Shown: positions 1-7,291 of the stretch, one piece after another
Numbering within the stretch: the first letter of the stretch is position 1
Layout: each line of letters starts with the position of its first letter
Source of the DNA: Bacillota bacterium
GTDB taxonomy: Bacteria > Bacillota > UBA4882 > UBA8346
Length of the DNA stretch: 8,665 bases
Assembly (NCBI GenBank): GCA_023394955.1
Contig: JAEWZY010000024.1
Location: 1-8,665, forward strand
Direction of reading: 5' to 3'
Program-made: the position numbers and the translations under genes
The notes under the pieces: generated by a model
Databases searched by the model: none
The model's input: the letters and a program-made list of their open reading frames with translations, nothing else
Told to the model about the DNA's origin: nothing

Positions 1-1746
1 ACATTGGTACAGACGGCGGAATTTACGTCGCAGTACTATACCAGTACCGATAGATTAAAGACTGACGGGAAATATGCCTTCGTTTACGATAAGGCCGGGA
101 ATATGGTGAAGAAAGGGAATACTTTTGTAATATCCGGGGATACGGTAACCTTTACTGAAATATCCGGTGAAGGCGTTGAGTATTGGGAATATAAATATGA
201 TCTATTGAATAGGCTTACCGAGGTAAGTAGGAACGGATCTACTGTTGCCGAGTATGGGTATGATCCATCAGGTTTAAGGGTTGTTAAGAGGGCGCACGGG
301 GAAATTATCCATTATGTCTTCCAGGGGACAGAGCCGATCTTTGAAAAGAATTTAAATACCGGCAAGATTAAGAATTACATTCACGCTTTGGGGCGTTACA
401 TAGCTAGGGTTGACGGAGCGATCGGGGATTCAAACACTAAGAAGTATTTTTACCACGGAGACCATCTTGGAAGTATAAGGGCTGTAACGGATGGGCAGGG
501 TAAAACAGTTTGGAACAGCGATTATCTGCCTTTTGGAACGCAGTATGATAAAAGTGGCGAGTTTGACGAATTACACGGGTTCACCGGGAAGGAATTTGAC
601 CCTGAGACCGGCCTTTATTATTACTGTATGAGATGGTATGATTCTGAAACTGGTCGTTTTATATCGGAAGATCCGAAGTACGATCCTAATAACAGTAATA
701 TTTACTCTTATTGTGCCAATAACCCCTTATATTTTATCGATCCGACCGGATTGGATGTAGGTTGGTACGGTGAAGACAATCAAGGCGGGAATAGCGGGTA
801 TAATGATGGGAATTATACACAGCCTGATCCTGGAGATTATAGCTGGTCTGGCTCAGGAGGTTCTGATTCAGGAAGTTCAGATTCGGGAAACAGTTCAAAT
901 GATTCTTTAGCCACTCCGGAGGATTTAGCAACGACAGGAATTTCAACACCAGGAGTAAATGATTCACGTCCTATTGTAAATACTGAAACTGTTACAATTA
1001 CAGATGGCGATTATACCTATGAAAGAACTACAATAACGGTAATTACGGGAAATCAAACAATAAGTCAAACTGTAGAAATAGTTTATGGCCCCAAGAATTC
1101 CTATTCCCCCGAGGTTCCAACTGAAGCTTATGGTATAATATCTATGACTATTTCGGAAACTGTTGTAACAAATATTGGGGATCAGGGATCAACAGGTAAT
1201 GTCTCTTCTTCACCATTAGCTGGTGGCAACGCCAATACTCCATCACCAAGTCAATTAGCAGAAAATACTCAAACAACTGTTAAAGGTTCGAATGTAGTAT
1301 CTACTAGTAGCGATGGAGGTAGCAGTCACTCCGGAGGTAACGGCAGAGGTTCTGGAGGAGGGTTTGTAGGAGCAATTGGTACCGTTATTACAGCAGAAGT
1401 CCAATATATATTAGAAACTATCGGCGAAATTAAGAAGCCAGGTTACAGTAAGCCTGTTTATGGATGGGCTACAAAGATTGCTTTAGGTATAGGATACGCA
1501 AGTGGTTTTTATGCTGGATTACAAATAGGGCGTGATCCAAATCTTACTTTTGGTCAAAAATGGGCAAAAGCTGGAATTGAAGGTCTTGGCGTAGCGGTAG
1601 AGATAACAGTTGGTGTTACAGTAGGATTTTTTGCATCAGGTGCGACTCCGGCTGTTGGAATAACAGCTGGTATAATTGCAGCAGGAGTAACAGCAATAGG
1701 GGTAAATTACGTAAAGGATCAAATTTATGATAAACTTGGATTATAG
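1..1746 (+). CDS. Rhs/YD-repeat protein, C-terminal part, with glycine-rich putative membrane-active tip (5' end outside window)
   Basis: The frame is open from the first base, so the start lies upstream. Numbering from codon 4-6, YD-type strands (YKYDLLNRL, YGYDPSGLRV) lie near residues 63-95. The Rhs-associated core follows, with DHLGSIRAVTD, FTGKEFDPETGLYYY, RWYDSETGRF, and ends in DPTGL at 246-250. In the Rhs family this is the autocleavage boundary between shell and toxin. After it come a G/S/D-rich linker, LATPEDLA (302-309), T-rich beta-like strands, a second Gly/Ser linker and a C-terminal domain. That domain has two hydrophobic Gly/Ala-rich segments (about 487-509 and 527-570) and a charged tail. 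I infer a membrane-inserting or pore-forming toxin, supported by the membrane protein encoded 9 bases downstream. The Rhs assignment is firm; the toxic mode is not. It could also be a membrane anchor. Confidence 0.9.
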   Translation, partial: TLVQTAEFTSQYYTSTDRLKTDGKYAFVYDKAGNMVKKGNTFVISGDTVTFTEISGEGVEYWEYKYDLLNRLTEVSRNGSTVAEYGYDPSGLRVVKRAHGEIIHYVFQGTEPIFEKNLNTGKIKNYIHALGRYIARVDGAIGDSNTKKYFYHGDHLGSIRAVTDGQGKTVWNSDYLPFGTQYDKSGEFDELHGFTGKEFDPETGLYYYCMRWYDSETGRFISEDPKYDPNNSNIYSYCANNPLYFIDPTGLDVGWYGEDNQGGNSGYNDGNYTQPDPGDYSWSGSGGSDSGSSDSGNSSNDSLATPEDLATTGISTPGVNDSRPIVNTETVTITDGDYTYERTTITVITGNQTISQTVEIVYGPKNSYSPEVPTEAYGIISMTISETVVTNIGDQGSTGNVSSSPLAGGNANTPSPSQLAENTQTTVKGSNVVSTSSDGGSSHSGGNGRGSGGGFVGAIGTVITAEVQYILETIGEIKKPGYSKPVYGWATKIALGIGYASGFYAGLQIGRDPNLTFGQKWAKAGIEGLGVAVEITVGVTVGFFASGATPAVGITAGIIAAGVTAIGVNYVKDQIYDKLGL

Positions 1747-1755
1747 AAGGTGATT

Positions 1756-2211
1756 ATGTTGGAATATCAGCAAAGCATATTTGGAAAGATAACAATTATA
1801 GTTACATTAGTAATTTTTGCAATGGTAATTTATTTATTAATTAAAAATAATGATGTAATAAATCTATTATGGGTAATACCTAGTTCCATTTTTATAGTGT
1901 TTGTTTTCATTGGAATTTGGCAAACAAAAATATTAATTGATGATGAAAAAATAGTACAAAGTTTTGGACATAGTCTGTTTTTTAAAGATAAGGTAATGAC
2001 TTGGGAATATGTTGAATATGTAGTGAAAGATGGTCTTGATGATTTTCCAATGTGTCGCTTATTATCTAAGAGTTCAAATAAAACTAAAATGATTAATATT
2101 GCAGGAATTAGGAACATGGATTCGTTAATTATCGAAATAGTTAAGAGAGCAAAGAACGCAGAAATTGCTCCAGCTTTTCAAGAATTAGCCAAAAGAGAGT
2201 CGAAGAAGTGA
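1756..2211 (+). CDS. Two-helix membrane protein with PH-like cytoplasmic domain, candidate immunity protein to the upstream Rhs tip
   Basis: This is a 151-aa protein read from ATG 1756. AAGG at 1747-1750 lies 5 bases before that ATG, which favours it over the GTG at 1750, two codons upstream. Two hydrophobic helices (roughly residues 6-26 and 31-53) form a hairpin. The soluble remainder has alternating strands (ILIDDEKIVQSFG, MTWEYVEYVV) and a C-terminal amphipathic helix, an arrangement that resembles small bacterial PH-like (YcxB/bPH-type) domains. The gene starts 9 bases after the Rhs stop, the usual place for an immunity gene. A membrane-embedded immunity protein would fit a membrane-acting toxin. 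The gene is more AT-rich than the Rhs core, as is common for tip/immunity cassettes. The family was not recognised with certainty, and the immunity role is inferred from position and topology. Confidence 0.75.
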   Translation: MLEYQQSIFGKITIIVTLVIFAMVIYLLIKNNDVINLLWVIPSSIFIVFVFIGIWQTKILIDDEKIVQSFGHSLFFKDKVMTWEYVEYVVKDGLDDFPMCRLLSKSSNKTKMINIAGIRNMDSLIIEIVKRAKNAEIAPAFQELAKRESKK

Positions 2212-2238
2212 CTAAAGGCTGTTGTCCTGTGAACATCA

Positions 2239-2335
2239 GTCCATCCGGGCAAAAATAGACCCCAAAAAGAGCTTAACCTAACAAGTTAAGCTCAGATTTT
2301 CGATAGGGCGAATCAAATTATTTAATAGATTTTAC
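2239..2335 (+). repeat. Orphan-cassette leader repeat, copy A (97 bp, non-coding)
   Basis: It matches 4701-4797 without gaps at an offset of 2462 bases, about 83 of 97 positions by hand count. It opens with GTCCATCCGGGCAAAAATA, holds an inverted repeat (2269-2293) and ends with ATCAAATTATTTAATAGATT just before the Rhs-homologous sequence. Stops interrupt the Rhs frame here (TAG 2304-2306), so it is not coding for the tip. It fills the gap between one cassette's immunity gene and the next orphan tip. Confidence 0.85.
2269..2293. terminator. Perfect inverted repeat in leader A, possible weak bidirectional terminator
   Basis: Nine-base arms GAGCTTAAC (2269-2277) and GTTAAGCTC (2285-2293) enclose a 7-base loop. 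An A-run precedes it and a TTTT lies 4 bases beyond, so it could terminate transcription from either side, including that of the gene ending at 2211. The stem is AT-rich and the U-tract is not adjacent, so terminator strength is doubtful. A recombination or protein-binding site is possible. Confidence 0.4.
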
Positions 2336-2336
2336 T

Positions 2337-3713
2337 GTCTTCCAGGGCACGGAACCGATCTTTGAAAAACGGATATCGGATGGGCGGATTAAGAATTATA
2401 TTTATGCGATTGGAAAACATTTGGCCAGGGTAGATGGAAAGATTGGTGATTCGGGAGCTAAAAAGTATTGGTATGTGACGGATCATGTGGGGTCGATCAG
2501 GGCGATTACCGATAAGGACGGCAAAAAGGTTTGGAGTGCCGATTATCTGGCGTTTGGGAAGCAGTACATTAAGGACGGCGACTTCGAAGAACTTCATAGC
2601 TTTACAGGGAAAGAGTACGACCCGGATACGGGGTTGCATTATTACAATGCCCGGTGGTATGACTCGGATTTGGGGAGGTTTATTAGCGAAGATCCGGTGG
2701 CGGATCCGAATAATCCGAATTTGTATTCGTATGGGGCGAATAATCCGTTGAGGTTTACTGATCCGACCGGCCTTTTCTGGGATGGTTATGAAACTGATTG
2801 GGACACTGAGGAAGGTTATGACGGGTATTTAGCTACTCCTGAAGATATGGCGGGAGCGGGCACATATGATAATAGTTCGAGTTTGGATGTGGTCGGAGAT
2901 CCTATAATTACAACTGAAGGTGATACTATTACCACTAAAACTACATTCGCGGACGGGTCTTACAGTATTACTGAAACTATAAAACATGGCGCAAACCCTG
3001 ATTCTGGAGTATCACAAGAGACTATTACAACTTGTACGTTTGATCGTGATGGCAATCTTTTATCCTCAATTAATGTTACTACATATTCTAAGAACGGTAG
3101 TGGCTCAGTGGAAATTCATACTGTAATTACTGGAAATGTTGCTACAACATGGTATGATGTTAAAGATACAGAAGGTAATGGAGTAATTTCAGGATATGTA
3201 GAGGATATATCAGTTATTGGTCTACGGGGATGGGGAGAAGGTAAGGCTACCCTTCAGGGCAAAAATGAGCATAGCTATGATGACATGTTAATAGTAATAC
3301 GTAATAATGGGTTTTTTGATACTTTCAATAATGTTAATTTCGAAGGGTCAAAATTTAGTGGAAAAGTTACGATAGATGGAGACCCGACGTTATTGTTTGG
3401 AGACTACCCTTCTATAAGAGATGGAGTATTTACACTAAATGCCGGTAAACACAATGGTGTTTATAATAATTTGCGATTGAATAATGGCAAATTAATTGGT
3501 ACTCAAAGGCCAAATTATTATCAACCTGGTAGAATCTCTTTCGCTGATGGGATTGAGATTCATAAAGGCGGTCTTGATTGGACTTGGTCAAAAGGCTGCA
3601 TAACCGTATATGAGGATGATTGGGATAGGTTCATATCCAATTTTCAAATGACTGATTCAGATATTCAAAACCATACTCAGTTAGGAACCTTATACTTAGT
3701 GACCCTAAAATGA
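2337..3713 (+). CDS. Orphan Rhs tip 2: Rhs core fused to an L,D-transpeptidase-like toxin domain; no normal start codon
   Basis: The frame opens after TAG 2304-2306, and Rhs homology starts at codon 2337 (VFQGTEPIFEK). The first conventional start is an internal TTG at 2421 inside the conserved KHLARVDG motif, with no good ribosome binding site, so this looks like a silent displaced tip. Numbered from 2421, the core ends in DPTGL at 114-118. LATPEDMA (137-144) and beta-rich linker strands follow. The C-terminal domain contains His381, then Ser390-Lys-Gly-Cys393-Ile, preceded by GDYPSIRDG and followed by DDWDRFISNF. The His...S-x-G-C-I arrangement is that of YkuD-type L,D-transpeptidases and related Tlde1/DUF2778 peptidoglycan-targeting effectors. 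I infer a cell-wall-acting toxin with Cys393 as nucleophile. The enzyme assignment is moderate and the Rhs core is certain. Confidence 0.85.
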   Translation, partial: VFQGTEPIFEKRISDGRIKNYIYAIGKHLARVDGKIGDSGAKKYWYVTDHVGSIRAITDKDGKKVWSADYLAFGKQYIKDGDFEELHSFTGKEYDPDTGLHYYNARWYDSDLGRFISEDPVADPNNPNLYSYGANNPLRFTDPTGLFWDGYETDWDTEEGYDGYLATPEDMAGAGTYDNSSSLDVVGDPIITTEGDTITTKTTFADGSYSITETIKHGANPDSGVSQETITTCTFDRDGNLLSSINVTTYSKNGSGSVEIHTVITGNVATTWYDVKDTEGNGVISGYVEDISVIGLRGWGEGKATLQGKNEHSYDDMLIVIRNNGFFDTFNNVNFEGSKFSGKVTIDGDPTLLFGDYPSIRDGVFTLNAGKHNGVYNNLRLNNGKLIGTQRPNYYQPGRISFADGIEIHKGGLDWTWSKGCITVYEDDWDRFISNFQMTDSDIQNHTQLGTLYLVTLK

Positions 3714-3776
3714 ATTGATTAAAAGTAATACTGTAGTGAGCCTTGTCATCTATTAAAATGAACAGAGGTGAATTTG

Positions 3777-4685
3777 ATGAAAAGTTATTGTTTGGTTTGT
3801 TTATTTGTTATTACAGCTTTTATATTATTGATTCCGGGATGTGTATATACGGATAGTACAAACAGAATTTTATTCGTATCAACCAAAGGACTTGCCAGAG
3901 ACATATATACTATCAATCCTGACGGCACTGGTGAAAAACAGTTAACTAAAAATCAACGCAGTAATAACCACCCATCATGGTCCCCGGATGGGAAAAAGAT
4001 TGTTTTTACATCTGAAAGGGATGGTAACGAAGAGATTTATGTTATGGATTCAAATGGAAAGAATCAAAAAAGGTTAACTAATAATAACTCAAAAGATAGG
4101 GATCCAACTTGGTCTTTCGATGGGAAACAAATTATATTTGTTTCAGAACAAAACGAGAAGTATCATTTTTTTACAATGAATATTGATGGCACAAATATAA
4201 AGCAGTTAACCTTTGGCGGCTTTAATTACGTTAATCCTTCGGTATCACCAGATGGAAATAAAATAGCCTTTGCTTCGAATAGGGATACTAATGATGATAT
4301 GCATTATGAAATCTATACTATGAATATAGATGGTAGTGGAATAAAAAGAGTGACAGTTAATGAAGGTGATTCTTGGAAACCAGTTTGGTCGCCGGATGGT
4401 AAAAAAATACTCTATTCTTCGCAGGTTGAAGGGGCTGATAAGATTTTTGAAATGAATGCTGATGGAAGTGGAAACAAGCAGTTAACTCCAGAAGATAATT
4501 GGTTTAGACAATGGTATCCTTCTTATTCGCCGGATGGGAAAAAGATAATTTTCGTTCAACATGATGTTCGCGAAGATGATCAAGATTTTAAGATTTATAT
4601 AATGAACATTGATGGCACTGGATTGACAAGGCTGGATATAGCAGGGAGCAGTTATGAACCATCATGGTCGCCTAGAATGAAATAG
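3777..4685 (+). CDS. TolB-like beta-propeller lipoprotein, candidate immunity protein for tip 2
   Basis: This is 302 aa from ATG 3777. GAGGTG (3765-3770) lies 6 bases upstream, which favours it over GTG 3768. The N-terminus is a lipoprotein signal: a short charged start, a hydrophobic stretch and lipobox LIPGC with Cys22, so the mature protein should be lipid-anchored outside the cytoplasmic membrane. The rest is a WD40-like/PD40 propeller with five blade motifs of the form (W/V/Y)-S-x-D-G-(K/N)-x-I and a closing WSP at the C-terminus, alternating with Y-x-M-N-x-D-G-x-x-x-K-x-L-T strands, as in the C-terminal part of TolB. It follows tip 2 by 63 bases. An exported binding protein is a reasonable partner for a wall-degrading toxin. 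Such propellers are not, to my knowledge, standard immunity proteins, so that role is inference; a general envelope lipoprotein carried by the cassette is the alternative. Confidence 0.85.
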   Translation: MKSYCLVCLFVITAFILLIPGCVYTDSTNRILFVSTKGLARDIYTINPDGTGEKQLTKNQRSNNHPSWSPDGKKIVFTSERDGNEEIYVMDSNGKNQKRLTNNNSKDRDPTWSFDGKQIIFVSEQNEKYHFFTMNIDGTNIKQLTFGGFNYVNPSVSPDGNKIAFASNRDTNDDMHYEIYTMNIDGSGIKRVTVNEGDSWKPVWSPDGKKILYSSQVEGADKIFEMNADGSGNKQLTPEDNWFRQWYPSYSPDGKKIIFVQHDVREDDQDFKIYIMNIDGTGLTRLDIAGSSYEPSWSPRMK

Positions 4686-4700
4686 TTGTCAGCATCAAAA

Positions 4701-4797
4701 GTCCATCCGGGCAAAAATAAAGCAAAAAATGAGCTTAACCTAACAAGTTAAGCTTTGACTTTAGATAGGGCGGATCAAATTATTTAATAGATTGATT
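4701..4797 (+). repeat. Orphan-cassette leader repeat, copy B (97 bp, non-coding)
   Basis: This is the direct copy of 2239-2335, aligned without gaps. It starts 15 bases after the lipoprotein gene's stop and ends exactly where the Rhs-homologous sequence of tip 3 begins. The in-frame stop TGA 4793-4795 lies at its end. The last four bases and a short A-rich patch differ from copy A, while the inverted repeat and the ATCAAATTATTTAATAGATT block are identical. Confidence 0.85.
4732..4754. terminator. Inverted repeat in leader B, possible weak terminator
   Basis: Arms AGCTTAAC (4732-4739) and GTTAAGCT (4747-4754) enclose the same 7-base loop as in leader A. The A-run AAAAAAT lies upstream and T-rich sequence downstream. 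It sits about 45 bases after the lipoprotein gene and could end its transcript. Confidence 0.4.
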
Positions 4798-4798
4798 T

Positions 4799-6448
4799 GT
4801 CTTCCAGGGCACTGAGCCGATCTTTGAAAAGAACATAATAAGCAGGAGGATTAAGTCTTTCGTCTATGCCTTGGGCAAGCATTTGGCCAGGGTGGATGGG
4901 CGGATAGGCGACTCAGAGGCTAAAAAATATTGGTATGTGACCGATCATGTAGGTTCGGTTCGGGCTGTTACCGATAAGGATGGCAAGAAGGTTTGGAGCG
5001 CGGATTATCTGGCCTTTGGAAAGCAGTTTGGGAAAGAGAGTAACGCGGATTATCCGGACTTTGAGGAGTTGCATAGCTTTACCGGGAAAGAGTATGATCC
5101 TGATACCGGGTTGCATTATTACAATGCCCGGTGGTATGACTCGGATTTGGGGAGGTTTATCTCGGAAGATACCATTCCGGTTGACCCAAATGATCCAAGG
5201 ACATTAAACCTATATATGTATGGGAACAATAATCCAGTTATATTTATTGATTCATCCGGTCATAAACCATACGTATCTAAAATCAGCGATGATATTTATA
5301 TGTATATGTATACTTCAAGACAAGAGGATTATCTTAAAGGAATTTGTCAATTTTATCGTTTTGGTAGTATACCAGTAAAGATGAGTGAATTTACAACAGG
5401 TCAACGATTTATTTCTAATAAAGATAAGCAAGAAGCAGCAGCTGATTTACTGTCAACTATTACTGAGTTTACTTCAATTTTGGGTGATGTATCGGATAGT
5501 GGCTTATTACATACGATTGGTGAACTTTCTAACATTGTAGGTTCCATTTTAAATCTAATTTCAATTAGTGAAACATTAACAGATAAAAGTTATATTACCG
5601 AACAATTAGTTGATAAGGTAGTTGGGAGCTACCTTGAATCTTCCAGTGAAAAAGGAGTTGTTGAAAAATATGCCTATGCAGAAGCAAGAATTGAACAGTT
5701 TGTAGATGATGGTAAAATAACATATAAAACAGATATTTTTGGAAACGTAACTGATGTTAATATTAATAAAGATACCCAAGAAAAACTTGAACAAGAAATG
5801 ATGCTTATTGATGCAGCTCGCGTGAAAGCAGGGGAAGAAACTGAAGATCAATTTAGAGTTAATTATGGAGATAAATTTGATACCGAAGCTATTCTAGACG
5901 CACTGAATAACAATGATTCAGGAACGACTGACTCAACAAGTTCTTCGGGTTCAACAGATACAACTAGTTCGGGAGGTTCTGGTACAGGCGCTTCAGGCGA
6001 TTCTGAAAGTACAACAGAGAATAAAATAATTTGTGCAGAATTGTTTAGGCAGGGATTGATGGAGAAAAACATTTATGAAGCTGATGAAGCGTTTGGAGAA
6101 ATGTTATATCAAAAATACCCCATTGTATTAACTGGTTACCATACTTGGGCAAAACCGGTAGTACGTTACATGAAAAAGTCCAAGAGCTTTACACATCTTG
6201 TTTATACTATTGCCAGGCCTTGGTCTTGTGAGATGGCACATGTAATGGGAAAGATAAAACAAGGTGATATAATTGGTAAATTGTTAATGTATGCTGGATT
6301 TATCGTTTGTTGGTTAATTGGCTTGATGGTAATTTATCCATTCTCTATAATTGGTTTGGGATTAATACTAATCGGGGTTAATTTGAAAAAACATCGTAAA
6401 CATACTAAAAAAATGAATTCACCCCAATTAGGAGGGGTTAAGAATTAA
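4799..6448 (+). CDS. Orphan Rhs tip 3: Rhs core with helical region and membrane-associated C-terminal module; no normal start codon
   Basis: Rhs homology starts at codon 4799 (VFQGTEPIFEKN), right after TGA 4793-4795. The only conventional starts are TTG 4871 and TTG 4883, both inside the conserved core. AGGAGG at 4844-4849 codes for Arg-Arg and has no start codon at the right distance. Numbered from 4871, the core runs to residue 126 but ends in DSSGH (127-131) instead of DPTGL. A mostly helical region follows, then an S/T/G linker (346-382). The C-terminal module carries IICAELFRQGL (Cys388), YEADEAFG, WAKPVVR and ARPWSCEMAH, two hydrophobic segments (about 468-505) and a basic tail. I recall similar C-terminal modules on unrelated bacterial proteins but cannot name a function. 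The stop overlaps the next small gene. The toxic activity, if any, is unknown. Confidence 0.82.
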   Translation, partial: VFQGTEPIFEKNIISRRIKSFVYALGKHLARVDGRIGDSEAKKYWYVTDHVGSVRAVTDKDGKKVWSADYLAFGKQFGKESNADYPDFEELHSFTGKEYDPDTGLHYYNARWYDSDLGRFISEDTIPVDPNDPRTLNLYMYGNNNPVIFIDSSGHKPYVSKISDDIYMYMYTSRQEDYLKGICQFYRFGSIPVKMSEFTTGQRFISNKDKQEAAADLLSTITEFTSILGDVSDSGLLHTIGELSNIVGSILNLISISETLTDKSYITEQLVDKVVGSYLESSSEKGVVEKYAYAEARIEQFVDDGKITYKTDIFGNVTDVNINKDTQEKLEQEMMLIDAARVKAGEETEDQFRVNYGDKFDTEAILDALNNNDSGTTDSTSSSGSTDTTSSGGSGTGASGDSESTTENKIICAELFRQGLMEKNIYEADEAFGEMLYQKYPIVLTGYHTWAKPVVRYMKKSKSFTHLVYTIARPWSCEMAHVMGKIKQGDIIGKLLMYAGFIVCWLIGLMVIYPFSIIGLGLILIGVNLKKHRKHTKKMNSPQLGGVKN

Positions 6449-6608
6449 AGACTTAAATTGGTTTGCATTTTTTTTAATATTAGTTGGAATGAATATTGCG
6501 CTTTTTTTCAGGTTTAAACTTAGTTCGATCTCTGGTAAAAAGCACCTAGTAATTCAAATTGGGCTAAACATTATGTTTCTAATACTTGTGTTTTGTTTCA
6601 ATAAATAA
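6444..6608 (+). CDS. 54-aa two-helix membrane protein with apparent ATT start, overlapping the tip 3 stop; candidate immunity protein
   Basis: The frame runs from ATT 6444 to TAA 6606-6608. GGAGGGG (6431-6437) lies 6 bases before the ATT, which is ideal spacing, and the ATT shares bases with the stop codon of tip 3 (TAA 6446-6448), in the style of translationally coupled genes. There is no in-frame ATG, GTG or TTG near this site. The next start is ATG 6489, which lies inside the first hydrophobic helix and has no good ribosome binding site. The product has two hydrophobic helices (about residues 6-22 and 36-52) separated by a short basic loop (FRFKLSSISGKKH). Its position directly after a toxin tip suggests an immunity role. 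An ATT start is rare, so a sequencing error or a mutated ATG is possible. The reading frame itself looks genuine. Confidence 0.6.
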   Translation: MKDLNWFAFFLILVGMNIALFFRFKLSSISGKKHLVIQIGLNIMFLILVFCFNK

Positions 6609-6622
6609 TCGGAGTAGCAAAC

Positions 6623-6823
6623 ATGGATAATAAATCAGTTAAAAAAAAGAGACCTTTTCTTATTATCATTTTATTGTTTATTATCTTCTTTCTCTTTTCG
6701 ATAGCAATACATCAACAAGCGGAAATAGAGAGAGAAAATTCTATTATTAGGACCATAACCACACATTACAAAAGTTTAAGAGAAAGATTGATAAAATTGG
6801 AGAAAGAAAGAAGAGTTAAATGA
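6623..6823 (+). CDS. 66-aa single-helix membrane protein with coiled-coil tail, hypothetical
   Basis: ATG 6623 follows a GGAG site (6611-6614) by 8 bases and lies 14 bases after the preceding small gene. The product has a basic N-terminus (NKSVKKKRP), one strongly hydrophobic helix (about residues 12-29), and a charged, heptad-like helix rich in E, R and K (QAEIEREN...LRERLIKLEKERR). The layout resembles FtsL/DivIC-like or small bitopic proteins, but no family is claimed. It is the last gene of the tip 3 cassette and probably cotranscribed with it. It may be a second immunity or accessory protein. Beyond it the composition changes abruptly to GC-rich non-coding DNA. Confidence 0.6.
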   Translation: MDNKSVKKKRPFLIIILLFIIFFLFSIAIHQQAEIERENSIIRTITTHYKSLRERLIKLEKERRVK

Positions 6824-7291
6824 AAGCATAAAACTTGTACAGCAAAACCAATTATTAAGTCAAATTCGCACCCCGATCAGGCAGACCGGGCTGATCCGTG
6901 TTCAAAGTGAGGAAGCCCGGACAGCCTGCCGGAGAACGCGGAAGCGGAAAAAAACGCCGACCAGCCGAATTAAAGCCAAAAAGAAAGCCCGGCTTACCCG
7001 TCCGGCGAACCCTTGCCAATCCTCCGCAGTCTATTTTTCTCCTGCCCGGTGGCCGCCAGCTTCCGGCGAAGCTAATTCAAGAAATCAGGTCATTTGCCGG
7101 AGCCGACAGGCCACCTCTGCTCCGGAGTCTTTGAAAAGTAAGTCTCTGAATGCCCACGGAGAACCACGGAAAAACGCGTCGTTCTCCGGGAAGGCCACTA
7201 CTGCCGGTGACACTCGCGCTAAAGAAAGCATGAAAAAACGCCGGCGCGAGAGTCGCCTGATCCTCCGAGGCCAATCCTGGCGGCGGGTCGC

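Noticed and set aside
734..2117. Reverse-strand open frames opposite the first Rhs gene and its neighbour.
   Set aside because: The forward frames have clear Rhs motifs or membrane-protein features with good ribosome binding sites; the reverse frames show none.
2271..2291. Integron attC-like site: GCTTAAC and GTTAAGC fit the R''/R' box patterns.
   Set aside because: The arms are only 7 bases apart, with no L boxes and no longer imperfect stem, and no integrase is seen. A simple palindrome explains it.
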